From: Rhodovulum sp. 12E13
Lineage (GTDB): Bacteria > Pseudomonadota > Alphaproteobacteria > Rhodobacterales > Rhodobacteraceae
Reading direction: 5' to 3'
Length of the DNA: 64,000 bases
NCBI RefSeq assembly: GCF_003340565.1
Contig: NZ_QPLK01000001.1
Location: 1-64,000, forward strand
Part shown: piece by piece, positions 50,092 through 56,655 of the stretch
How the letters are laid out: each line of letters begins with the position of its first letter
Position numbering within the stretch: position 1 is the stretch's first letter
The notes under the pieces: generated by a model
The model's input: the letters and a program-made list of their open reading frames with translations, nothing else
What the model was told of the DNA's origin: nothing
Databases searched by the model: none
Translations under genes and position numbers: made by a program

Positions 50092-50963
50092 TCCTCGCCT
50101 CCTGCATGGCCCGGAAGGGCTGGGGCCGGCGACCACTGCATGCCGCCGTCGCCCTCGATCCGGGTCATCGTCATGGCCATCTGGTAGCGGTCGGGGTGGT
50201 AGAGCGCGCGCAGATACTGGACCGCCCGCCCTTCGGCGTCGCTCACCACCCGGCGCACCTCGAGCAGCGGCGCACCGGCGTAGAGTGTCAGGGCCTGCGC
50301 GACGTCTGGCGCGGCGAGCGTGGCCGAGACGGTCTGCCGGGCCGCGTTCACCCTCACGCCTGCTCGTTCGATCAGCTTGAGCAGCGGCACGGCCTCGAGA
50401 TCGGCCGCGGTGATGCCCTCTGCGACGGGTTCCGGCAGCCATGCCGTGAGATGCGAGAGAGGCGCACCGTCGAGCGAGCGCACCCGCACCGTGCGCAGCA
50501 GCCGCGCCCCCGGCGCCACCCCGAGCGCCCCGGTGACCGAAGGCGGCGCCGCGGCCGGCCCGAAGTCGAGCAGGCGCACCTCGGTCGTGCGCTGCATGTG
50601 CGCCATCTGGTCGAGCCAGCCCTCGATCGAGCTCTGCATCGGCGGCGCCGATGTCGGCGCGAGCAGGCGCGTGCCGCGACCCCGCTCGCGGGTGACAAGC
50701 CCCGCCCCGGCCAGCTCGTCGAGGGCGCGCTTGGCGGTGATGCGCGAGACGCCGAATTCCTCCGAGAGGTCGTGCTCGCCCGGCATCCGCGCGCCCACCT
50801 CCCACTCGCCGGCCGCGATGCGGCTCGTCAGCACGGCGACGATCTGCTGGTAGAGGGGCAGCGGGCTGGAAGGGTCGAGCGCAGGGCCGCCGGCGCCCGT
50901 CGCGCCGGCGGCCGCCCCATCGCCCCTGGCCGGTCGCGCCGGCTTCTGCACCACGTCACCCAT
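50088..50963 (-). CDS. GntR-family regulator, HutC subfamily (UTRA domain)
   Basis: A 291-aa transcription regulator. A Pro/Ala-rich 30-residue leader is followed by the GntR winged helix: LPLYQQIVAVLTSRIAAGEWEVGARMPGEHDLSEEFGVSRITAKRALDELAGAGLVTRERGRGTRL (as blocks across residues 35-100). The C-terminal UTRA effector domain carries LLRTVRVRSLDGAPLSHLTAWLP and LYAGAPLLEVRRVV. Ligands of this subfamily are small carboxylates, imidazoles or sugars. Its gene is the second of the nine-gene operon. A perfect 14-bp palindrome sits 8 nt before its start, consistent with autoregulation. Confidence 0.94.
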   Translation of the reverse strand: MGDVVQKPARPARGDGAAAGATGAGGPALDPSSPLPLYQQIVAVLTSRIAAGEWEVGARMPGEHDLSEEFGVSRITAKRALDELAGAGLVTRERGRGTRLLAPTSAPPMQSSIEGWLDQMAHMQRTTEVRLLDFGPAAAPPSVTGALGVAPGARLLRTVRVRSLDGAPLSHLTAWLPEPVAEGITAADLEAVPLLKLIERAGVRVNAARQTVSATLAAPDVAQALTLYAGAPLLEVRRVVSDAEGRAVQYLRALYHPDRYQMAMTMTRIEGDGGMQWSPAPALPGHAGGEE

Positions 50964-50970
50964 GACGCGG

Positions 50971-50984
50971 GTTGATATATCAAC
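50971..50984. promoter_or_regulatory. GntR operator candidate GTTGATATATCAAC
   Basis: Perfect 14-bp AT-centred palindrome in otherwise GC-rich DNA, located between the racemase-like gene stop and 8 nt before the GntR ATG. Size and symmetry fit HutC/FadR-type GntR sites. As it is inside the operon, binding would partition the GntR and downstream genes from the racemase-like gene. Confidence 0.7.
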
Positions 50985-50995
50985 AGGTCATTCAG

Positions 50996-51760
50996 TCAAG
51001 CGGATTTCGCCGCCACCGCGTCGAGCATCGCGTGCAGCACGTCGCGCCGGGGCGCCGGGCTGGCCGGCCATGCGGCGCGGCTGTGGGTCAGCCCCAGCCC
51101 CAGCACTGCCTCGGCCAGCTTGTAGGTCAGCGGGCCGGGGTTCACCACCGGCACGGGCAACCGCTCGGCGAGGTAGCCGTGCGCCTCGTGCATCGTGGTC
51201 GACCCGAGCAGGATCACGTCGGCGCCGTCTTCCTCGATGCAGCGGCGGGCAACGGCCTCGAGCTGCGGGAAGATCTCGCTCTCCTTGCCAGCCAGAAGCG
51301 ACTGGTTGTCGGGCGTCGCGTCGATCCAGCGGATCGAGGCGCAGGCATGGGCCACGCCCAACTCGCCCAGCACCTTCTCGTAAAGGTGCTTCCAGTGCGG
51401 CCACATGGCGACGTAGGAGAACCGCTTGCCCAGCATCATCGCCATGAGAACCGAGGCGCGGCCCGGCCCGATCACGGGAATCGACAGTTCCGCCCGCAGC
51501 GCCGCCAGCCCGCTGTCGCTCATCGTGTCGATGCAGACGGCGTCGTAGCCCTCTGCCTCGGCCTCGAGCCCGGCCTCGAGCGCGCCGACCTCGGCCAGCA
51601 CCATGTCGGAGGCCGAGACGTAGTTCTTCGGCGCCGCCCGAACCGGGCGAAACTCGAACGCGATGTCGGGGCCGAGTTCCACCGCGTCGAGCTGCGCGCG
51701 GCGCTGGGCAAGGTTCCGCTCGTCCATCGGGAAGGGCACGATCACCAGAACCCGCTTCAT
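50996..51760 (-). CDS. Asp/Glu/hydantoin racemase superfamily protein lacking both catalytic cysteines
   Basis: A 254-aa protein with the two-lobed Asp/Glu racemase fold. The first active-site strand reads AVCIDTMSDSGLAAL, where hydantoin racemases have IACFDDPGL, so Thr79 replaces the catalytic Cys. The second reads VILLGSTTMHEAHGYL, where LGCAGM is expected, so Ser187 replaces the second Cys. All other landmarks (PVIGPGRASVLMA, VPVVNPGPLTYKL) are retained. It probably does something other than two-base racemisation. ATG 51760 has GGGAGG 6 nt upstream. First gene of the minus-strand operon, divergent from an MmgE/PrpD gene across 67 bp. Confidence 0.86.
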   Translation of the reverse strand: MKRVLVIVPFPMDERNLAQRRAQLDAVELGPDIAFEFRPVRAAPKNYVSASDMVLAEVGALEAGLEAEAEGYDAVCIDTMSDSGLAALRAELSIPVIGPGRASVLMAMMLGKRFSYVAMWPHWKHLYEKVLGELGVAHACASIRWIDATPDNQSLLAGKESEIFPQLEAVARRCIEEDGADVILLGSTTMHEAHGYLAERLPVPVVNPGPLTYKLAEAVLGLGLTHSRAAWPASPAPRRDVLHAMLDAVAAKSA

Positions 51761-51827
51761 CTTGTGCCTCCCCACCGGCTGCCCCTAACGTCCCCGAACG
51801 AAGCAGGAGAGGCGGGGAGATACAAGG

Positions 51828-53195
51828 ATGGACCATCTGGGCACGCTCGCGGCCTTCTGCGCCGAGACCCCGTCCGAGGCGATTCCTGCCGACGTGCTGA
51901 CGCGGACGGCGCTGATCCTGGCGGATTCGGTCGGCGCCATCGTTGGCGGCGCGGCCGAGCCCGACATCGCCGCCCTGCGCGCCCGGCCCTTCCTCGCGCC
52001 GCCCGGCCCGGCGCTGCTGCTGGGCACGGAGGTGACGACCACGCCCGCCGCCGCCGCGCTGATCAACGGGACCGCGGGCACCGTGCTGGAGATGGACGAG
52101 GGCAACCAGTTCGCCCGCGGGCATCCCGGCATGCACGTCGTTCCCGCCGCGCTCTCGCTCGCCGCCGCGCGGGGCGCGGTGTCAGGGCGCGATCTGCTGG
52201 CCGCGGTCGCGCTCGGCTACGAGGCCGCCGCCCGGGTTGGCATCGCCACGCGGCCCAACCCCGCGATGCACCCCCACGGCACATGGGGCGCGATCGGCGC
52301 GGCGGTCGCCGTGCAGCGGCTCATGGGGGCCAACGCGGCGCAGATGCGGACGGCGATGAACATGGCGGCGAGCCTCGGGCTGACCACCTCGCGCCGCACG
52401 ATGCTCGAGGGGGGGACGGTGCGCAACGCCTTCACTGGTCTTGCCGCGCAGGCCGGCGTGATCGTGGGCGACATGGTGGCGGCGGGCTTCACCGCAGACG
52501 CGGAGGGCGTCGCGCATGTCTACGGCCACGTCGCCGGGTCGAGCTTCGACGCGGGCGCGCTGACCGTCTCGCTCGGCGTGCGGTGGGAGGTGGCGCGCAA
52601 CTACTTCAAGATGCACTCCTGCTGCCGCTACAACCACGCCGCCCTCGACGCGCTGGCGCAGATCAGGGCAGAGCGGCCGGGCCTGTCGCCGGACGAGATC
52701 GAGCGGGTCGAGGTGGCGACCTATTCGCTGGCGGTCGAACTCGACGATCCGGCGCCGGCCAACGTGCTGGGGGCGAAGTTCTCCGTGCCCTTCGCGGTGG
52801 CGACGGCGCTGGTGACGGGCTCGACCGGGGTGGAGAGCTTTACCCAGGAGCGGGTCGACGATCCCGAGATCCGGGCGCTGGCTTCACGCGTCGGCGTGCG
52901 CGAGGACAAGGGCATGACCGCTGCGCTGCCGGACAAGCGCCCGGCGCTGGTCACGCTGCACCTCGCGGGCGGAGAGACGCTGACCGCGGCGACCGAGACC
53001 AACCGGGGCGACTGGGCCGACCCCTACCCGCCCGGCGAGATTCGCGACAAGTATCTCTCGCTTACCCGTCGCCTCTGGCCCGAAGGCGCGGCGATTGCCG
53101 TTTGGGACGATCTGACGGGCCTGTCGGGGGGCGAGGCCGACGCGCTTTTCACGCGCATGGCACGCGCCGCGACGCCCGAGACGGAGGCGGTCTGA
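51828..53195 (+). CDS. MmgE/PrpD-family protein, copy 1
   Basis: A 455-aa all-helical MmgE/PrpD protein (2-methylcitrate dehydratase/cis-aconitate decarboxylase superfamily). Typical pieces: TALILADSVGAIVGGAAEPD, LINGTAGTVLEMDEGNQFARGHPGMHVVPAALSLA (usual EMDD/GHPG block), NPAMHPHGTWGAIGAA, and the C-terminal beta domain with YFKMHSCCRYNHAALDAL. Chemistry in the family is dehydration, isomerisation or decarboxylation of carboxylated substrates. Here the block reads EMDEGN rather than the common E(Y/H)DDT. Start ATG 51828 (aggcggggagatacaagg leader). The stop overlaps the carbamoylase start by 1 nt. Confidence 0.88.
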   Translation: MDHLGTLAAFCAETPSEAIPADVLTRTALILADSVGAIVGGAAEPDIAALRARPFLAPPGPALLLGTEVTTTPAAAALINGTAGTVLEMDEGNQFARGHPGMHVVPAALSLAAARGAVSGRDLLAAVALGYEAAARVGIATRPNPAMHPHGTWGAIGAAVAVQRLMGANAAQMRTAMNMAASLGLTTSRRTMLEGGTVRNAFTGLAAQAGVIVGDMVAAGFTADAEGVAHVYGHVAGSSFDAGALTVSLGVRWEVARNYFKMHSCCRYNHAALDALAQIRAERPGLSPDEIERVEVATYSLAVELDDPAPANVLGAKFSVPFAVATALVTGSTGVESFTQERVDDPEIRALASRVGVREDKGMTAALPDKRPALVTLHLAGGETLTAATETNRGDWADPYPPGEIRDKYLSLTRRLWPEGAAIAVWDDLTGLSGGEADALFTRMARAATPETEAV

Positions 53196-54133
53196 TGCGC
53201 GAGATTGTCATCGGTGCCGCCCAGTTGGGCCCCATCCAGCGGGCCGAGCCGCGCGCGGCGGTGGTCGCGCGCCTCGTCGCCTTGCTCGACCGGGCGAAGG
53301 CGGCGGGGTGCGATCTGGTCGTCTATCCCGAGTTGTGCCTGACCACCTTCTTCCCGCGCTGGGTGATGGAGGATCAGGCCGAGGTCGACGCGTGGTTCGA
53401 GCGCGAGATGCCCAACGCGGCGACGCAGCCGCTCTTCGACCGGGCGCGGGAGCACGGGATCGCGCTGTCGCTCGGCTATGCCGAGTTGACGCCGGAGGGG
53501 TGCCATTTCAACACCCAGATCCTGACCGACCGCGCGGGCAGGATCGTCGGCAAGTACCGCAAGGTCCACCTGCCGGGCCATGCCGAGTTCGACCCCGAGC
53601 GCGCGTTCCAGCACCTCGAGAAGTGCTATTTCGAGCCGGGCGATCTGGGTTTTCCCGTCTTCCGCAACCTGGGCGCGTGGATGGGGATGCTGATCTGCAA
53701 CGACCGGCGCTGGCCCGAGGCCTACCGCGAGATGGGCCTTCAGGGGGTAGAGCTGGTGATGCTCGGCTTCAACACGCCCTCGGTGAACTCGCAGAACGCG
53801 GGCGAGGGGCCGGAAATGCGCCGCTTCCACTCCGACCTGTCGGTGCAGGCGGGCGCCTACCAGAACGCGACCTGGGTCGTCTCGGTCGCCAAGGCGGGGG
53901 TGGAGGACGGCCACCCGCTGAACGCGGGCACCGTGATCGTCGATCCGAACGGAGTGATCGTGGCGCGCGGCGAGACGGAGGGAGACGAGCTGGTCGTCCA
54001 CCCCTGCGACATGGACGCGACCGTATTCGGAAAGTCGACCATCTTTGACTTCAAGCGCCATCGTCGGATCGAGCACTACACGAGGATCGCCGCCCAGACT
54101 GGGGTGATCCACCCCGACGGCACGGCAGGGTAG
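53195..54133 (+). CDS. N-carbamoyl-D-amino-acid hydrolase-like nitrilase-superfamily amidohydrolase
   Basis: A 312-aa CN-hydrolase. Catalytic Glu46 (VVYPELCLTTFFPRW), Lys123 (VGKYRKVHLPGH) and Cys168 (MLICNDRRWPE) are all present. The additional blocks RAFQHLEKCYFEPGDLGFPVF and QAGAYQNATWVV closely track the Agrobacterium D-carbamoylase family from memory, as does the length. It would hydrolyse an N-carbamoyl-D-amino acid or a related ureido acid to the amine, carbon dioxide and ammonia, completing hydantoin-type ring degradation. It is coupled to the MmgE/PrpD gene by a TGATG overlap. Confidence 0.93.
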   Translation: MREIVIGAAQLGPIQRAEPRAAVVARLVALLDRAKAAGCDLVVYPELCLTTFFPRWVMEDQAEVDAWFEREMPNAATQPLFDRAREHGIALSLGYAELTPEGCHFNTQILTDRAGRIVGKYRKVHLPGHAEFDPERAFQHLEKCYFEPGDLGFPVFRNLGAWMGMLICNDRRWPEAYREMGLQGVELVMLGFNTPSVNSQNAGEGPEMRRFHSDLSVQAGAYQNATWVVSVAKAGVEDGHPLNAGTVIVDPNGVIVARGETEGDELVVHPCDMDATVFGKSTIFDFKRHRRIEHYTRIAAQTGVIHPDGTAG

Positions 54134-54137
54134 GGCG

Positions 54138-54206
54138 CAACGCCGTTGCAACGGCGTTGTCCCGCGCCGCGCGGCGCGGGAAGGCGCTTGCAAGCGCCTT
54201 CCGCCC
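54138..54206. repeat. Three-hairpin palindromic element, copy 2
   Basis: Three consecutive perfect palindromes: 54138-54159 (11-bp arms starting CAACGCCGTTG), 54161-54180 (CCCGCGCCGC and complement) and 54181-54200 (AAGGCGCTTG and complement, identical to copy 1), then CCGCCCGG. It begins 4 nt after the carbamoylase stop, in a convergent gap before a SnoaL-like gene. Copy 1 is at 41611. Possible function: transcription end or mobile palindromic unit. Confidence 0.8.
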
Positions 54207-54223
54207 GGCGGCACCGCCGCGCC

Positions 54224-54607
54224 TCAGGTGCCGATGCTGTTCGCGCCGGCCATGTAGACCTGCACCGCGGCGATCCGGGCATCGCGCAGGGTGAAGACGT
54301 TGGCGTTCGATTTCTCGTCCACGACCTCGCCGCCCTGCGTGTAGGTCACCCTGAACTGGCTCGCGATCCGGCCGTGCGCTGGCGCGGGCGTGTGGATGAA
54401 GGCATGGTGCTGCGCCCGAGGCCCGTCGCCAGCCCATCGCGCGGCGAACAGCTCCGCGATGGCGGCGCGGCCCTCGGTGCGGGTGCCGTGCGTCTCGATC
54501 GTCAGCACGCAGTCGTCGGTCAGCACATCGGCCAGCGCCTGCGCGTCGAACGCGTCGAGCGCGGCGAACCACGCCTCGGCGAGGGCGATCGCCTCGGCGT
54601 CGGTCAT
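54224..54607 (-). CDS. SnoaL-like (NTF2-fold) protein, tandem copy 2
   Basis: A 127-aa single-domain protein with the NTF2/SnoaL cone fold: an initial helix pair AEAIALAEAWFAALDAFDAQALADVLTDDCVLTIETHG (as blocks), then beta-sheet segments HHAFIHTPAPAHGRIASQF and a terminal AAVQVYMAGANSI. Many such proteins are enzymes of small cyclic substrates or simple binding proteins; active-site acids cannot be assigned. It overlaps the upstream paralogue by 4 nt (ATGA), and its end lies close to the palindromic element. Confidence 0.85.
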   Translation of the reverse strand: MTDAEAIALAEAWFAALDAFDAQALADVLTDDCVLTIETHGTRTEGRAAIAELFAARWAGDGPRAQHHAFIHTPAPAHGRIASQFRVTYTQGGEVVDEKSNANVFTLRDARIAAVQVYMAGANSIGT

Positions 54608-54990
54608 GTCTCGCCTTTCAGCGTGTTCGGCCCCGCCATGTAGACGGCCACCGCCGAGAAGCGCTCGCCCGCGATCTCGAAGAAATTGCAGTTGGATTTC
54701 CGGGTGAGCGCGCCGTCGCGCTCGGTGTTCTCGACCGAAAAGCGCGAGGCGATGCGCCCGCCCCCAGGTTCGGGGACGTGGGTGAAGCGATGGTGGCGAA
54801 CCGCCGCATGCTCGGCCCACAGACGGCGGAACATGGCGGCGATCTGCGCGTGGCGCTGCAGCCGCACACCGTGGGTCTCGACGGTGAACGCGCAGTCCTC
54901 CGTCAGCGTGGCGAGCAGGGCCGCTTCGTCCTCGCCGTCGACGGCGGCGAAATAACGCTCGACCAGCGCGATCTGCTCTGCGCGGGTCAC
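54604..54990 (-). CDS. SnoaL-like (NTF2-fold) protein, tandem copy 1
   Basis: A 128-aa NTF2-fold protein paralogous to the next gene: shared ERYFAAVDGEDEAALLATLTEDCAFTVETHGVR-type start (in parts), HHRFTHVPEPGGGRIASRF and AVAVYMAGPNT near the end. The GTG at 54988-54990 is chosen because it overlaps the deacetylase stop (GTGA) and aligns with the paralogue's N-terminus. Two adjacent related copies suggest either a heterodimer or subfunctionalisation after duplication. Confidence 0.83.
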   Translation of the reverse strand: MTRAEQIALVERYFAAVDGEDEAALLATLTEDCAFTVETHGVRLQRHAQIAAMFRRLWAEHAAVRHHRFTHVPEPGGGRIASRFSVENTERDGALTRKSNCNFFEIAGERFSAVAVYMAGPNTLKGET

Positions 54991-55874
54991 GGCACCACCC
55001 CCTCGGGAAGGCCCGCCACATGCTCGGCCACCTGCCCCGGCGTCGCCAGCCAGATATCGTCGCGGTGCGCGAGGATATGCGTCAGCGCCCGCCGCAGCGC
55101 CCGCAGGCGGAAAGGCTGGCCGATGACGAAGGGGTGCAGCACGGCGGTATAGACCAGCGGGCGGCGCGCCGATTGGGCCAGCATCTCGTCGAACTGGTCG
55201 ATCATCATCGCCTCGAAATCGCGCGCCGTCTCGTGGCGAAAGACGAGGGCGGGCGAGTCGTTGACCTCGATGGAATAGGGCACCGACAGGATAGGCCCGG
55301 AGCGCGTGCGCATCCGGAACGGCTGGTCGTCGGCCGGCCAGTCGAGGTGGTAGGCGTAGCCCGCCTCCTTCAGCAGGTCGAGCGTGACGGGCGACTGCAC
55401 GATGTAGGGGCCGAGCCAGCCCCGGGGCGGCGTGCCGAAGGCGCTCGCGATCGCCTCTGTCGTCTCTGCGATGAGCGCGCGTTCCTCGTCCTCGCCCATC
55501 ACGTCCTGCCGCTCGGAATTGGTGCGGCCGTGGCCGATGGGCTCGTCGCCGCGCGCCCTGATCCGTTCCACGATCTGCGGCGCGTTGCGGATCGCCTCGG
55601 CATTGAGGTTGTGCGAGCAGGGCAGGCCCAGATCGTCGAGCAGGTCGAAGAGATACCACATGCCCACGCGGTTGCCATAGTCGCGCCAGGCGTAGTTGCG
55701 CGTGGTCTGGGCGGCGCCGGGCACGGTATGGTCGCTGCCGAGCCCGGTCATGAAGCTGAACCATTCGACGTTGTTGCAAAGGCAGACGGCCAGCCGCCTG
55801 CCGCCCGGCCACGTGTAGTCTGCCCGGTCGGACAGGGGCACGTAGTCGTAGCGATCGTGCCGGGCGATCTCCAT
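54987..55874 (-). CDS. Polysaccharide-deacetylase-fold hydrolase (PuuE allantoinase / imidase-like)
   Basis: A 295-aa NodB-fold hydrolase without signal peptide. N-terminus RHDRYDYVPLSDRADYTWPGGRRLAVCLCNNVEWF; instead of the metal-binding TFDDG it has NNVEWF, and the second motif is PIGHGRTNSERQ. Lack of the canonical deacetylase metal triad and its cytoplasmic location fit the PuuE-allantoinase/imidase subgroup, reported to open hydantoin or cyclic-imide rings (from memory). Its length, about 295 residues, also fits. ATG 55874 follows GGGAGGG. First gene of a three-gene unit with two SnoaL-like genes, divergent from the operon at 55966. Confidence 0.82.
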   Translation of the reverse strand: MEIARHDRYDYVPLSDRADYTWPGGRRLAVCLCNNVEWFSFMTGLGSDHTVPGAAQTTRNYAWRDYGNRVGMWYLFDLLDDLGLPCSHNLNAEAIRNAPQIVERIRARGDEPIGHGRTNSERQDVMGEDEERALIAETTEAIASAFGTPPRGWLGPYIVQSPVTLDLLKEAGYAYHLDWPADDQPFRMRTRSGPILSVPYSIEVNDSPALVFRHETARDFEAMMIDQFDEMLAQSARRPLVYTAVLHPFVIGQPFRLRALRRALTHILAHRDDIWLATPGQVAEHVAGLPEGVVP

Positions 55875-55934
55875 GCGCTCCCTCCCGTCGGTCAACGCTG
55901 GGCGCGACCTTGACAACGACCGGGCGCAGCCGTC

Positions 55935-55948
55935 AACTGTCGACAGTT
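55935..55948. promoter_or_regulatory. Operator-like palindrome AACTGTCGACAGTT
   Basis: Perfect 14-bp palindrome in the 91-bp divergent region between the deacetylase-like gene and the amidase gene at 55966. A near-identical copy (one central change) lies at 63911 in front of the TRAP operon. The shared sequence implies a common regulator, most likely a GntR/FadR-type protein. Confidence 0.75.
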
Positions 55949-55965
55949 TTCCGCGGAGGCGCATC

Positions 55966-56655
55966 ATGGCTGTCTGGGGCGGCATCGTCACCGACGAGGA
56001 GGAGCGGCGCTACGAACGGGCGGGCTTCGGCGGCGCGGGCGCCATCGGGACGCGGCCCGCCCTGCTGATCATCGACGTGCAATACCGGACGGTCGGCACC
56101 GAGCCGCGCCCCTACTGGGAGGCGATCGAGGAATACCCCACATCCTGCGGCGACGTCGGCTGGGCGGCCGTGGCGCGGATCGCAGAGCTGCTCGCGCTGT
56201 TCCGCGAGAAGGGGTTCCCGGTGCTCTACCCCCATGTCGCCCCCAAGAACGTGGCGACCGATGCGGGGCGGCTGGCCGAGAAGATTCCCTCGATCATGGG
56301 GATCGACGCCAAGGGCTACGACTTCGTGGCAGAGGTCGCGCCGCAACCGGGCGACGTGCTGCTCCCCAAGAAGCACCCCTCGGCCTTTTTCGGCACGCCG
56401 CTGGTCAGCCACCTGATCGACCTGCGCGCCGACACGCTCGTTGTGACGGGCTGCACCACGTCGGGCTGCGTGCGCGCCTCGGTGACCGACGCCTTCGCAT
56501 ACAACTTTCACGTCGTCGTGCCCGAGGATGCGGTGTACGACCGCGCGCCTACCTCGCACGCGGTCAACCTGTGGGACATGAACGGCAAATATGCCGACGT
56601 GATGCCGACCGACGCGGTCATGGATGTCATCGGACGAGTGGAGACCACGGCATGA
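55966..56655 (+). CDS. Isochorismatase-fold amidase (N-carbamoylsarcosine amidohydrolase-like), copy 2
   Basis: A 229-aa cysteine hydrolase. Triad: Asp37 in ALLIIDVQYRTVG, Lys135/136 in LPKKHPSAFFGT, and Cys168 in VTGCTTSGCVRAS. The GCTTSGCVRA string is the hallmark of the carbamoylsarcosine-amidase branch. An N-terminal 25-residue extension (DEEERRYERAGFGG) is also typical of that branch. It could release ammonia and carbon dioxide from an N-carbamoyl compound, or hydrolyse maleamate-type amides. ATG 55966 has GGAGG at 55955-55959. It opens the four-gene plus-strand operon amidase-MmgE-flavoprotein-MmgE. Confidence 0.92.
   Translation: MAVWGGIVTDEEERRYERAGFGGAGAIGTRPALLIIDVQYRTVGTEPRPYWEAIEEYPTSCGDVGWAAVARIAELLALFREKGFPVLYPHVAPKNVATDAGRLAEKIPSIMGIDAKGYDFVAEVAPQPGDVLLPKKHPSAFFGTPLVSHLIDLRADTLVVTGCTTSGCVRASVTDAFAYNFHVVVPEDAVYDRAPTSHAVNLWDMNGKYADVMPTDAVMDVIGRVETTA

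Noticed and set aside
50972-53100. Upstream part of the long plus-strand frame that ends in the carbamoylase
   Set aside because: Composition is Arg/Gly-rich and antisense to the racemase-like gene and out of frame with MmgE copy 1; the real gene starts at 53195, where an intact nitrilase fold begins.
54138-54200. CRISPR-like repeat array
   Set aside because: Palindromes are adjacent without spacers and differ from one another; no cas genes nearby.
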